From positions 2,232,001-2,296,000 of the forward strand of contig NZ_CP081903.1 in NCBI RefSeq assembly GCF_020091405.1: 64,000 bases of DNA. The letters are read 5' to 3'. Numbering within the stretch: the stretch's first letter is position 1; each line of letters starts with the position of its first letter. A model generated the notes under the pieces. It searched no databases, was not told the origin of the DNA, and saw only the letters and a program-made list of their open reading frames with translations. The position numbers and the translations under genes were made by a program. Below, in pieces: positions 7,858-18,400 of the stretch. This DNA is from Bacteroides cellulosilyticus. Lineage in GTDB: Bacteria > Bacteroidota > Bacteroidia > Bacteroidales > Bacteroidaceae.

Positions 7858-9531
7858 ATGAAGAAAATACTGAAAGTACGCTGGATAACTACCTTACTGT
7901 TAGTAGTAGGCGCAGTTGCCTTTTTTAGTTTCAAGAGTGGTGATAACCGCACTTTCCAGATTGCAAAGAACCTGGATATATTCAATTCCATCGTGAAGGA
8001 ACTGGATATGTTCTATGTAGATACATTGGACCCGAATAAAACAATACGTGAGGGCATCGATGCGATGCTGTATTCTCTGGACCCTTATACGGAATTTTAT
8101 CCGGAAGAGGATCGGAGTGAGTTGGAACAAATGCTTAAGGCTTCTTATGGAGGTATAGGTTCCATCATCCGATATGAGCCTAAATTGAAGCGTACAGTAA
8201 TTGTGGAGCCTTACGAAAGTATGCCTGCTGCCGAAGTGGGATTGAAAGCAGGTGATATCTTGCTTGAAATAGATGGAAAGGATTTGACCGGAAATACGGA
8301 TGTGAGCAAAATACTTCGTGGACAGGTAGGGACAAGTTTCCAACTGAAGGTTGAGCGTCCCGGTGAGGCAAAGCCATTGGATTTTACAATTGTCCGTAAA
8401 AACATCCAGTTACCGTTTATTCCTTATTACAGTAAGTTGGATAACAATATCGGTTACATCAACCTGAGTACTTTCTCAGGAAATCCTTCCAAAGAGTTTA
8501 AGAAGGCTTTTCTTGATTTGAAGAAACAGGGTATCACTTCACTGGTAATTGATTTGCGCAACAATGGCGGTGGGTTGCTGGAAGAGGCTGTAGAGATAGC
8601 CAACTACTTTCTGCCCCGTGGTAAGACGATTGTAACAACGAAAGGTAAGATAAAACAAGCAAGTAATACGTATAAGACCTTGCGCGAACCGTTGGATACG
8701 GATATTCCTATTGCTGTATTGGTAAATAGCGGTACTGCTTCTGCTTCGGAAATTCTGGCGGGTGCATTGCAGGATTATGACCGTGCAGTGATTGTAGGCA
8801 ATCGCACGTTTGGAAAAGGTTTGGTGCAGGTGCCGCGTACATTGCCTTATGGCGGTACGATGAAGGTGACTACTTCCAAATATTATATTCCCAGTGGCCG
8901 TTGCGTACAGGCGATAGATTACAAACATCGTAATCCGGATGGTAGTGTAGGGCGTATTCCTGATAGTTTGACTACAGTATTCCATACGGCTGTCGGACGT
9001 GAAGTGCGTGATGGCGGTGGTGTGACGCCGGACGTTGCAGTGGAACAAGAAAAGTTACCTAATATTTTGTTTTATCTGGTAAATGATAATCTGATCTTTA
9101 ATTATGCTACTCAATATTGCCTGAAGCACCCGACAATTGCTTCTCCCGAGAATTTCGAAGTGACGGATGCTGATTATGCAGAGTTTAAGGAAATGGTAAA
9201 GAAGGCAGATTTTAAATATGACCAGCAGAGCGAGAAGATTCTGAAGAATCTGAAAGAAATGGCAGAATTTGAAGGTTATATGAAAGATGCCTCCGAAGAA
9301 TTCAAGGCTCTTGAGCAGAAACTTAGCCATAATCTGGACCGTGACTTGGATTACTTTGCAAAAGATATCAAGAATATGATTGCTCAAGATATCATTAAGC
9401 GTTATTATTTCCAGCGTGGCGGTATCATACAACAGCTGAAGGATGATGATGATTTGAATGAAGCTGTGAAGGTGCTGGGCGATCCTGCGAAATACAAGGA
9501 GATGCTGAGCGTTCCGGTTGCAAAGAACTGA
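7858..9531 (+). CDS. S41-family C-terminal processing peptidase
   Basis: 557 residues from the ATG at 7858; an upstream in-frame start at 7786 lies inside the kinase gene and is rejected. An N-terminal hydrophobic segment (WITTLLLVVGAVAFF) anchors or exports the protein to the periplasm. It is followed by a PDZ domain (about residues 85-170, GGIGSIIRY...GLKAGDILLEIDG) and the S41 core with the catalytic Ser in NSGTASASEI and a Lys in GKGLVQ. Members trim C-termini of periplasmic or secreted proteins. A terminator follows at 9543. Confidence 0.9.
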   Translation: MKKILKVRWITTLLLVVGAVAFFSFKSGDNRTFQIAKNLDIFNSIVKELDMFYVDTLDPNKTIREGIDAMLYSLDPYTEFYPEEDRSELEQMLKASYGGIGSIIRYEPKLKRTVIVEPYESMPAAEVGLKAGDILLEIDGKDLTGNTDVSKILRGQVGTSFQLKVERPGEAKPLDFTIVRKNIQLPFIPYYSKLDNNIGYINLSTFSGNPSKEFKKAFLDLKKQGITSLVIDLRNNGGGLLEEAVEIANYFLPRGKTIVTTKGKIKQASNTYKTLREPLDTDIPIAVLVNSGTASASEILAGALQDYDRAVIVGNRTFGKGLVQVPRTLPYGGTMKVTTSKYYIPSGRCVQAIDYKHRNPDGSVGRIPDSLTTVFHTAVGREVRDGGGVTPDVAVEQEKLPNILFYLVNDNLIFNYATQYCLKHPTIASPENFEVTDADYAEFKEMVKKADFKYDQQSEKILKNLKEMAEFEGYMKDASEEFKALEQKLSHNLDRDLDYFAKDIKNMIAQDIIKRYYFQRGGIIQQLKDDDDLNEAVKVLGDPAKYKEMLSVPVAKN

Positions 9532-9542
9532 TTATAAAACTA

Positions 9543-9613
9543 TAAACGGGTAAATCTACCGGTTGTCTTTAAGGAAAAGAGAAAAGATAATCGGCGGATT
9601 TACCCGTTTTTTA
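9543..9613 (+). terminator. Terminator after the S41 peptidase
   Basis: AACGGGTAAATC (about 9545-9556) pairs with GATTTACCCGTT (9597-9608), followed by TTTT. The loop is long (about 40 nt), but the 12-bp stem is perfect. Confidence 0.7.
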
Positions 9614-9625
9614 GATAGAAACTCC

Positions 9626-9633
9626 TACCTTTG
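9626..9633 (+). promoter_or_regulatory. Bacteroides -7 box for the PUL regulator
   Basis: TACCTTTG matches TAnnTTTG. It lies 28 bp upstream of the ATG at 9661 and rules out the upstream TTG as start. Confidence 0.6.
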
Positions 9634-9660
9634 CTTAAAGATTACCGTAAAGTTACGTCT

Positions 9661-12498
9661 ATGAGAACAACTCTGCTATTATTTTGTGTCTTTTCTCTAT
9701 TTAGTAGTTTATCACGAGGTTCTTCTATTCCGTTCTCTCCCATCGTGAGAAGTTATTCCGTATCCAATTATAATGCAGGTATTCAGAACTGGTCTGTAGC
9801 CCAGGATGAGAGGGGAATCATGTATATTGGTAACAACAAGGGGTTGTTGGAATTTGACGGGAACAGGTGGAAACTGCATGAGCTGCCTACTAAGAATATT
9901 GTGCGCACTGTATACATTGGTGAAGACGGAAAAATATTTGTAGGCTCTTTTGAAGAGTTCGGCTATTTTGAACGTGACTCGTTGGACAGTCTTGTATACC
10001 ATTCATTGAAAGATGAAGTGAAAGATTTCCGGTTTCAGAATGATGAAATCTGGAGTATTGTGCCGGTGCAGGATGAGATTGTATTCCAGTCTTTTGGTTC
10101 TTTATTCATTTATGATGGACATACTGTGAGAGGTATCCGCACGAAATCGCTCCCGCTGAATCTGTTTCAGGTAGGTGATACCTTTTATTCCCAACTGATA
10201 AATGAAGGGCTTTCTATCTTTATAAATGATGGGTTTGAGCACCTGATTGATCGAAAATTGCTTGGAGACAGTGATGTCATGGCAGGACTCTCGTATGATG
10301 ACGGCGCTTTGCTGCTGACCAGGAATAGTGGCGGCTTCATTTATCAACATGGAAAGGTAGTGAAATGGCATACGGAATGTGATGCTGAACTGGAGAAGTA
10401 CACCGTTAACCGGGCAGTGATGACGAAAGATAGCTGTTATATCATCGGTACTATATCCAACGGAGTTTATGCGATAGATAAAAAGGGGCGGTTACTCTGG
10501 AAGGAAAACACGGATAGTCGCTTGCAGAACAACACGGTTCTGGGACTTTACTGTGATGCCGATAATAATGTCTGGGTGGCTTTGGACGAAGGAATAGCTT
10601 ATATACTGAATAACTCCCTGGTATATTATTATGAACCTCCTTACCGGAAGATTGGTATGATTTATGATGTACTGGTAAAAGAAGATGAGGCTTATGTGGC
10701 TTCCAATCAGGGCGTTTACCGGATGAAGAGTGGAAAGTTGGAACTTGTTCCGGGATTGGAGGAACAAGCATGGTACGTCAAAGAGTGGGGAAACCAGATT
10801 CTCTGCGGGCATAATAAAGGTACTTTTCAGATAGCAGGTTTGCAGGCATCATTGATTTCGGACGTAAGGGGGGCGATGTGTATGAGGGAAATCTACCATG
10901 AAGGACGTCCGTTGCTATTGCAGGGAACTTATACGTTTCTGAATCTGTATAAGGAGAATGCTTCCGGTGTCTGGAGCTTTTTGAATTCATTAGGCGGGTT
11001 TACCCATATGGTGCGGGGCATAGAAATGGACCACCGGGGGAATATCTGGGTAAAGCATTTGCGGAAAGGACTGTTTCGTTTACGAATCAGCCCGGACTTG
11101 AAGAGGGTGGAAGATCTCAAAATGTATATGGAGCTGGGAGATGTGAAGGACGGGAATTTCTCTCTCTTTAAGATTAACGGCCGGGTGGTCTTTTCAAATG
11201 GAAAGGCATTCTATACTTATGAAGATATGACGGATTCAATCATCCCTTATGAGGTGATGAACGAACAATTGCCGGAACTGAAAGGAATAAACGATGTGAG
11301 CCATGCGGGTGGTCATATGTATTGGTTTGTCAGTGGGCGCATGGCCTATCTGGTGAAGTGTGAGATGAATGTCTTTCAGATTGAACATCGGATTCCATTC
11401 TCTTTGTTCGAGGGCCTGTCGATAGAAGAAAGGGCGGCGATGGTTTATGACAAGGGTAGCAAAAGCTCTTATCTCTGCCTGAATAATGCCATTGCCCGCA
11501 TTGATGCAGATAGTTCCCTGTTATATAAATCTTCCGTTAAGCGTTCTTTATGGGTTTTGGGCATCACGGTGGAGGCTGAATGGACGGGAAAGAAAAAACA
11601 ACTGTCTGTGCAGGAAGAAAACAAGATAGAGGCGGAGTTCAGTACGGTGTGTTTCTCTTTGTGTTATCCGGTTTATAATAACTATACCTATAAGGTTAGG
11701 TACAAGCTGGAGGGGCTTAACGACCAGTGGGTAGACAATGAACGTAGTCTGGAGAAGAAATATACCCGTTTGCCTTTTGGCTCTTATGTCTTCAAAGCGG
11801 AAGTATATGATGGAAACCAGATTTTGGCATCGACAACACTTCCTTTCGTCATATTGAGGCCTTGGTACCTGTCCTACTGGGCTATCAGTGGCTATGTGCT
11901 TGCCGGACTGATTCTGTTACTGTTGTTGCAATACATCGTCTACCAGTCCGTGAAGAAGAAGAAAGACCGCGTGATTGAACAGCAGCGCATAGCCCATCAG
12001 GCCGAGATTGAACAGCAAGAGAAGAAGATTATCGAACTCGAGAAAGAACAACTTGAAGCGGACCTGCGTTTCAAGAGCAAGGAGCTGTCGGGAGTGGTAA
12101 TGACTAATATCGCCCATCAGGAATTCCTGAACTCCTTGAAGGAAGAGATACAGCAGCAAAAGCTGTCCGGGCAGTACACACGGAAGAACCTGGATAAACT
12201 GCTCGCTTTGGTGAATAACAACATCGTTTCGGACGAAGAGAGCTGGAATATGTTTCAGGCTAACTTCGACCGGATACATGAGAACTTTTTCCGAAACCTG
12301 AAACAGCAGTATCCTGACCTGACATCGGGCGACTTGCGCTTCTGCGCTTTGCTTCGTCTGAACCTACCGACGAAGGAGATTGCGAAGCTGCTGAACATCT
12401 CGATACGTGGAGTGGATGCGGCAAGATATCGCCTGCGCAAGAAGTTCAACCTGCCTCAGGAAGATAGTCTGACGGATTTTATGATAAACTTTAAGTAG
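9661..12498 (+). CDS. Three-Y membrane regulator with LuxR-type HTH (PUL regulator)
   Basis: 945 residues from the ATG at 9661. Order of parts: signal peptide; a long beta-propeller-like sensor (about 30-650, with Reg_prop-like elements such as WSVAQDERGIMYIGNNKGL); a Y_Y_Y domain (about 660-740, YTYKVRYKLEGLNDQW); one transmembrane helix (YWAISGYVLAGLILLLLLQY); a coiled coil rich in Gln and Glu; and a C-terminal helix-turn-helix (LPTKEIAKLLNISIRGVDAARYRL). There is no histidine kinase or receiver domain, unlike hybrid two-component PUL regulators. The likely role is direct sensing of a periplasmic oligosaccharide and activation of the downstream operon. Its placement just upstream of GH3 and susCD supports this. 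Confidence 0.87.
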   Translation: MRTTLLLFCVFSLFSSLSRGSSIPFSPIVRSYSVSNYNAGIQNWSVAQDERGIMYIGNNKGLLEFDGNRWKLHELPTKNIVRTVYIGEDGKIFVGSFEEFGYFERDSLDSLVYHSLKDEVKDFRFQNDEIWSIVPVQDEIVFQSFGSLFIYDGHTVRGIRTKSLPLNLFQVGDTFYSQLINEGLSIFINDGFEHLIDRKLLGDSDVMAGLSYDDGALLLTRNSGGFIYQHGKVVKWHTECDAELEKYTVNRAVMTKDSCYIIGTISNGVYAIDKKGRLLWKENTDSRLQNNTVLGLYCDADNNVWVALDEGIAYILNNSLVYYYEPPYRKIGMIYDVLVKEDEAYVASNQGVYRMKSGKLELVPGLEEQAWYVKEWGNQILCGHNKGTFQIAGLQASLISDVRGAMCMREIYHEGRPLLLQGTYTFLNLYKENASGVWSFLNSLGGFTHMVRGIEMDHRGNIWVKHLRKGLFRLRISPDLKRVEDLKMYMELGDVKDGNFSLFKINGRVVFSNGKAFYTYEDMTDSIIPYEVMNEQLPELKGINDVSHAGGHMYWFVSGRMAYLVKCEMNVFQIEHRIPFSLFEGLSIEERAAMVYDKGSKSSYLCLNNAIARIDADSSLLYKSSVKRSLWVLGITVEAEWTGKKKQLSVQEENKIEAEFSTVCFSLCYPVYNNYTYKVRYKLEGLNDQWVDNERSLEKKYTRLPFGSYVFKAEVYDGNQILASTTLPFVILRPWYLSYWAISGYVLAGLILLLLLQYIVYQSVKKKKDRVIEQQRIAHQAEIEQQEKKIIELEKEQLEADLRFKSKELSGVVMTNIAHQEFLNSLKEEIQQQKLSGQYTRKNLDKLLALVNNNIVSDEESWNMFQANFDRIHENFFRNLKQQYPDLTSGDLRFCALLRLNLPTKEIAKLLNISIRGVDAARYRLRKKFNLPQEDSLTDFMINFK

Positions 12499-12521
12499 CT
12501 GACCCTTAGTTTGATAAAGTG

Positions 12522-12554
12522 AAAGGAAGTATTAAAATAGTACTTCCTTTTTTT
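12522..12554 (+). terminator. Rho-independent terminator after the regulator
   Basis: Stem AAAGGAAGTA (12522-12531) / TACTTCCTTT (12541-12550), 9-nt loop, then a run of T. Confidence 0.85.
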
Positions 12555-12571
12555 ATAATCTGCCCTAAAGG

Positions 12572-12579
12572 TACTTTTG
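12572..12579 (+). promoter_or_regulatory. Bacteroides -7 box for GH3
   Basis: TACTTTTG matches TAnnTTTG, about 80 bp upstream of the GH3 start. No clear -33 box is seen, which fits an activator-dependent promoter. Confidence 0.5.
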
Positions 12580-12659
12580 TTGTAGCATCGGATTATAAGA
12601 GTTTGAAGGGCTTTCTCTTTATTTGCAGGGAAATCATTTTTCTCCAATAATAATAAAGA

Positions 12660-14960
12660 ATGAAAAGCATGAAACATTTATCCCTTAAGTTACAATTGTT
12701 TTTAATGTTATTGATGTTTGTATCTGTTGGTGTACAAGCACAGAAATCTCCTTTAGACATGGACCGCTTCATCGACGACCTGATGAAGAAGATGACCCTC
12801 GAAGAGAAAATAGGCCAGTTGAACCTTCCGGTGACGGGCGAGATTACTACCGGCCAGGCCAAGAGCAGTAATGTGGCCAAACGTATCCGTGCCGGTGAAG
12901 TGGGCGGCCTTTTCAATCTGAAAGGGGTGGAACGCATCCGCGACGTACAGAAACAGGCGATTGAAGAGAGCCGCCTCGGTATTCCCCTTCTGTTTGGTAT
13001 GGATGTCATTCATGGATATGAAACAGTATTCCCTATACCTTTGGGCCTGTCATGCACGTGGGATATGAAAGCCATTGAAGAATCTGCGCGCATCGCTGCC
13101 ATTGAAGCCAGTGCCGACGGTATTTGCTGGACATTCAGTCCGATGGTGGATGTTTCCCGTGATGCCCGTTGGGGACGTGTCAGCGAAGGTAACGGCGAAG
13201 ACCCTTTCCTGGGAGCGGCAATCGCACGTGCCATGGTACGCGGTTATCAGGGAAAAGATATGAGCCGCAATAATGAAATCATGGCTTGTGTGAAGCATTT
13301 TGCCTTGTATGGTGCACCGGAAGCCGGACGTGATTATAACACGGTGGATATGAGCCATCAGCGTATGTTCAATGAATATATGTTGCCTTATCAGGCGGCC
13401 GTAGAAGAAGGTGTGGGTAGCGTTATGGCTTCGTTCAACGAAGTGGACGGAGTGCCGGCCACCGGAAATAAATGGTTGATGACGGATGTACTCCGCAAGC
13501 AATGGGGCTTTGGCGGATTCGTAGTGACGGATTACACCGGCATCACCGAAATGACGGACCACGGTATGGGTGATACACAGGCAGTTGCCGCCCTGGCGCT
13601 GAATGCAGGTGTCGATATGGATATGGTGAGCGATGCTTTTACGAGTACCCTTAAGAAGTCTCTGGAAGAAGGCAAGGTTTCCGTAAAGGCTGTCGATGCC
13701 GCTTGCCGCCGCATTCTGGAAGCTAAGTACAAACTTGGTCTTTTTGATAATCCTTATAAGTATTGCGATGTAACTCGTCCGAAGAAAGAAGTCTTCACCA
13801 AAGAGCACCGTGCCATTGCCCGCAAAACGGCTTCGGAAAGTTTTGTGCTGTTGAAGAATGAGGGCAATGTGCTTCCGTTGGCAAAGAAAGGAACGATTGC
13901 CGTAGTAGGACCTTTGGCGGATAGCCGTAGCAACATGCCGGGCACGTGGAGCGTGGCTGCCGTGATGAACAAATACCCTTCGCTGATTGAAGGACTGAAA
14001 GATGTGGTAGGCGGTAAAGCCAGGATTCTTACGGCAAAAGGCAGCAACCTGATGAGCGATGCCGAATATGAAGAACGTGCCACCATGTTTGGACGTACTT
14101 TGCACCGTGACAATCGTACGGATAAAGAGTTACTGGATGAGGCTCTCGCTGTGGCAGCCAAGTCGGATGTGATTGTTGCCGCCCTGGGCGAATCTTCTGA
14201 AATGAGTGGCGAAAGCAGTTGCCGCACAGACCTTGAAATGCCGGATACGCAACGTGTGCTTTTACAGGAATTACTGAAAACCGGTAAACCGGTAGTACTG
14301 GTATTGTTCACTGGCCGTCCTTTGGTGTTGAACTGGGAACAGGAAAATGTGCCCTCCATCCTGAATGTATGGTTTGGTGGTAGTGAAGCTGCCCTTGCCA
14401 TTGGCGATGTATTGTTCGGCAATGTAAATCCGAGCGGCAAACTGACGATGACTTTCCCGAAAAATGTGGGGCAGATTCCTTTGTTCTATAACCATAAGAA
14501 TACCGGCCGTCCTCTGGCGGAGGGCAAATGGTTCCAGAAGTTCCGCAGCAACTATCTGGATGTTGATAATGAGCCGCTCTATCCGTTCGGATATGGTTTG
14601 AGCTACACTACTTTTTCTTACAGTGACATTACATTGGATCAATCGTCCATGAACATTAACGGCGAAATCACAGCCACCGTAACGGTGACCAATACCGGAA
14701 AGCGTGATGGTGCCGAAGTGGTGCAGCTTTACATCCGCGACCTTGTGGGCAGTGTAACCCGTCCGGTGAAAGAACTGAAAGGCTTTGAGAAAATCTTCCT
14801 GAAAGCCGGTGAAGCGAGACAAGTATCTTTTAAGATAACGTCCGATATGCTGAAGTTCTACAACTACAACCTGGATTTTGTGTGCGAACCGGGTGACTTT
14901 GAAGTGATGATAGGTACTGACAGCCGCAACGTGAATAAGGCTTTGTTCACCCTTCATTAA
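12660..14960 (+). CDS. GH3 beta-glucosidase, probable beta-1,2-gluco-oligosaccharide hydrolase
   Basis: 766 residues with a signal peptide ending at VQAQ, so periplasmic. The GH3 N-terminal TIM barrel runs from about 35 to 365, with the nucleophile Asp near residue 291 in GFVVTDYTG. The C-terminal alpha/beta sandwich has the acid/base region GESSEMSGE near 511-518, and an FnIII-like domain (about 675-765) ends the protein. GH3 enzymes remove terminal glucose; a B. thetaiotaomicron GH3 is known to act on beta-1,2-gluco-oligosaccharides. The pairing here with two GH144-type proteins points to the same role: converting sophorose and short beta-1,2 oligomers to glucose. It has its own promoter and is separated from susC by 469 bp. 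Confidence 0.9.
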   Translation: MKSMKHLSLKLQLFLMLLMFVSVGVQAQKSPLDMDRFIDDLMKKMTLEEKIGQLNLPVTGEITTGQAKSSNVAKRIRAGEVGGLFNLKGVERIRDVQKQAIEESRLGIPLLFGMDVIHGYETVFPIPLGLSCTWDMKAIEESARIAAIEASADGICWTFSPMVDVSRDARWGRVSEGNGEDPFLGAAIARAMVRGYQGKDMSRNNEIMACVKHFALYGAPEAGRDYNTVDMSHQRMFNEYMLPYQAAVEEGVGSVMASFNEVDGVPATGNKWLMTDVLRKQWGFGGFVVTDYTGITEMTDHGMGDTQAVAALALNAGVDMDMVSDAFTSTLKKSLEEGKVSVKAVDAACRRILEAKYKLGLFDNPYKYCDVTRPKKEVFTKEHRAIARKTASESFVLLKNEGNVLPLAKKGTIAVVGPLADSRSNMPGTWSVAAVMNKYPSLIEGLKDVVGGKARILTAKGSNLMSDAEYEERATMFGRTLHRDNRTDKELLDEALAVAAKSDVIVAALGESSEMSGESSCRTDLEMPDTQRVLLQELLKTGKPVVLVLFTGRPLVLNWEQENVPSILNVWFGGSEAALAIGDVLFGNVNPSGKLTMTFPKNVGQIPLFYNHKNTGRPLAEGKWFQKFRSNYLDVDNEPLYPFGYGLSYTTFSYSDITLDQSSMNINGEITATVTVTNTGKRDGAEVVQLYIRDLVGSVTRPVKELKGFEKIFLKAGEARQVSFKITSDMLKFYNYNLDFVCEPGDFEVMIGTDSRNVNKALFTLH

Positions 14961-15396
14961 CCCCTTTTAATAATCCTAAAACCCGTTGGCGGAATTAGCC
15001 GTTGGCCTGGCTTTAGTCAGGAACATATCAAATAGGTATCTGATCCGTACCTGCTCCGTAGCAAATTCGGTTAAAGGTACCTCTAACCGAATTTGCTACG
15101 GAGCAGGTACGGACCAGGTGTGAACAGACCCAGTCTTGAGTCCTTGCAGACGCGAGGAAGAAAACATTAATTCCGCCAACAGGTTCCTAAAGTAAAGTTA
15201 TACTGAAAGAGTTCTTCCAATAAAGCTCCGGAATCGGAAGCGGGTAAGGACGATATGGGAACATGGAAACTTTATTGAAAATAAACATCTGATAACTAGT
15301 TTGTTCTGCTAGAGTGTAGTAGTTATAAAGTAGTACTTTGATAAAGCGTGGTACTCTTGTGGTAGCCCGTTTTTTGACTTAAATCAATTTATGCTT
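14961..15396. other. Gap between GH3 and susC with a nested inverted-repeat element
   Basis: No gene is seen. 14981-15185 is a compact element with inverted repeats (separate entry). From 15192 to 15396 the DNA is A+T rich and leads into the susC promoter; short repeats of GTAGTA type (15315-15340) could be regulator sites but this is weak. Confidence 0.55.
14981..15185. repeat. MITE-like nested inverted-repeat element
   Basis: The outer arms, GTTGGCGGAATTA (14985-14997) and its exact complement (15168-15180), extend with one mismatch to about 17 bp. Inside is a perfect 30-bp inverted repeat (15044-15073 / 15084-15113) with a 10-nt loop. The direct repeat CCTAAA flanks the block at 14975-14980 and 15186-15191. 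No open frame is present. Confidence 0.75.
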
Positions 15397-15404
15397 TACG
15401 TTTG
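15373..15404 (+). promoter_or_regulatory. susC-operon promoter
   Basis: -33 box TTTG (15373-15376) and -7 box TACGTTTG (15397-15404), 20 bp apart, match the Bacteroides consensus. The box lies inside the upstream extension of the susC frame, fixing the start at 15430. Confidence 0.75.
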
Positions 15405-15429
15405 CAGCGTAATTTTAAATCAATACAAA

Positions 15430-18400
15430 ATGAAGAAGAATCTATTAATTACATGTGTGATGTTGCTGTTCGCTATCGTTTCGATGGCACAGAACAAGAT
15501 TACAGTTTCGGGTATCGTTACAGAAAAGAAAACGGGAGAACCGGCTATCGGGGCTACCGTCTTAGTAAAAGGCAAGCCTGGACAAGGCACCATTACAAGT
15601 GTGGACGGTGGATATACCTTATTGGAAGTTCCATCTGACGGAGTGCTGGTGTTTAGTTTTATGGGAATGGAATCAATAGAGATTCCTGTGAATGGAAAAA
15701 ATAAGATTAATGCTGTGTTGGCTGAGAATAGTACTCAGTTGGACGAAGTGGTTGTTGTGGGCTATGGTACGGCACGTAAGCGTGACTTGACAGGTTCCAT
15801 TGTTTCAATTAGTGGTGAAGACATCAAGAATGCCCCCGCTGCCAATCCGATCAGAGCGCTTCAAGGCAAGGTACCGGGTCTGGATATAATGAACAGTGGA
15901 GCTGCCGGTGGAGGTGCCACGATTCGTTTAAGAGGTGTGGCGACTATTAATGCGAGTACAAGTCCCTTGTATGTCGTTGACGGAATGTTTGTGGATAACA
16001 TTGATTTTGTGAATCCTGCGGATATTGCCCAGATGGAAGTTCTGAAGGATCCTTCCTCATTGGCTATTTTCGGTGTACAGGGAGCTAATGGCGTTATCAT
16101 TATTACTACACGTAAAGCGGAAGATGGAAAGTTGAGTGTTTCTTATAATGGTTATGGAGGTGTGCAGATTTTGCATGACCGTGACCGCTTGAAGTTGACG
16201 GATGCTTCTGAATTTACGATGCTTTATAATGAGAAACTGAAAAATGAGAATCCTGATGCTGAAGAATGGGTGCCGGATTTATTGGGTAAAGGTACAGACT
16301 GGCAAAGTGAGATCATGCGTCCGGCAGCTATCACCAGCCATTCGGTTTCTTTTTCAAAGTCATCGGATAAAGGAAGCAGTTTGCTTACATTAGGTTATTT
16401 CCTTCAGGAAGGCATTGTGAAGTATAATAAGCATCAACGTATCAATGCCCGTTTTTCCGGAGATTACAAAGTGAATAAACACTTCACTGTAGGGGCCAAT
16501 GCAACTCTGAGCCGTTGGGATTCTGACGGTGCTACTGCAAGCGTGCAAGGGGCTGCACGGGCTATTCCCACTTATACTCCTTATGCTCCGAAAGAAGATT
16601 GGAATGATGAGAACGTCGGCAGTCATTATACTCCTTCCCCTTCCATTCAGAAAGATGTGTCCAATCCGGTTGCCAAGATGGAAATAGAAAAGGGAACAGA
16701 TGATAGTTACGGATACCGTGTTGTTAGTAATTTGTTTGGCGAGATTAAATTCCTGAAGGATTTTACATTCCGTGCTACCGGATATGTAGATATCGGTGTG
16801 AGCTATGGCAGTAACTTTACTCCCCGTTTTGATGTGAACAACGAAACGAGCAGCTCTTCCCATAAGAGCAATAAAACTTCGTTCAAACGTTCGACGAGCG
16901 AATATAATAAGTATCAGGCGGATTTCGTATTGAATTACAATAAGAATATTGACAAGCATAGAATCGGTGCTACGGCTGGTTATACGGCTCGTTATCAAGG
17001 TTCAAAAGGTTTTGATGCAGCCATCGATACTTTGGTGAATAGGGATATGTGGATAGTGCCTGAAGACTTCTGGATGTTGAATATGGGAGATGACAGAACA
17101 GCAAGAGTAGGGGATTCGTTTGCAGAGGAAACATTTATTTCTTATCTGGCGCGTATAAACTATTCGTATGCAAGTAAATATTTGCTTACCGCTACTTTCC
17201 GTGCCGATGGTTCTTCAAAGTTCTCGCCTAATAAACGTTGGGGTTATTTCCCTTCTATTGGTACCGGATGGGTGATTAGTGAGGAAAACTTCATGAAAGG
17301 CATTAAGCAAATTAATTTTCTGAAGCTAAAGGCCAGCTGGGGGCAGTTGGGTAACGATAAGATAGGAAATTATTTATGGTTTCCCACAATCAACCCGATG
17401 GGGCAGCAAGTCGTAGTAGATGGAAAGACCTATTATATCCCTACGGTAAGCAATATGGTAGATGAGAATATTCATTGGGAAGTGGTCAGCGGATTTGATG
17501 TCGGCATTGAAGGACGTTTCTTTGATTCAAAACTGAGCGTTGACTTAGGCTACTATACTAAAAAGACGAGCGACCTGCTTGCACGTGTAGCTCCTCCGGT
17601 TTCTGTGGGTGCAGGTTATGCCATTACTAATGCAGGTTCAATCAGAAACAAGGGATTTGAGTTTGTGATTGGCTGGCGGGATAATATAGATGACTTCTCT
17701 TATGGAATAAGTGTCAATGGCTCTACCTTGAAGAATGAAGTGCTTGAGTTAGGCAATGATAATTCTGATATCGTATCCGGTACGTACCATCGTACTTCTG
17801 TGGGGCACTCTGTTGGTTCCATGTATGGTTATGTTCAGGACGGTATTTTCCAGAATCAGGCGGAAATAGACAACTACTATCCGGCATCCTGGAAATCCAG
17901 ACCGGGAGATATCCGTTATAAAGACTTGAATGGTGATAAGAAAATAGATGATAAGGATAGAACTTTTATCGGTAATAACCTTCCTGAATTTACTTATGGC
18001 ATCAATTTGAATGCAGGTTACAAGAACTTCGATTTGTCAATAGACTTTAATGGATTGACCGGAAGAGACATTATTAATACTAAAAAGCTGATGTCATTCT
18101 CCCAGTTCAATTATTATGAATTTAATTTAGGACGTTGGCATGGTGAAGGTACTTCTAATTTTGAGCCTGTTATTGATAATACGCGTTCTCACAACTACTT
18201 ACCATCAACAAACTTACTTGAAGACGGCTCTTATTTCCGTATCAGAGAGATACAGCTGGGCTATTCGTTTTCCAAGAAGGTACTGAAGAGCCTTGGCGTA
18301 AATAAATTCAGAATTTATGTAAATGCCCAGAATCCGCTGACCTTTAAGCATAATTCCGGTTACACCCCTGAAATTACTGGAAGTATCCTGGAAGGTGGTG

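Noticed and set aside
13050..14105. Long minus-strand frame (351 codons) inside GH3
   Set aside because: No recognisable motif; the GH3 frame on the plus strand explains the sequence.
14985..15180. Invertible promoter (phase switch) for susC
   Set aside because: No TAnnTTTG box was found between the outer repeats, and the susC promoter at 15373-15404 lies outside them. Kept only as an alternative reading of the element.
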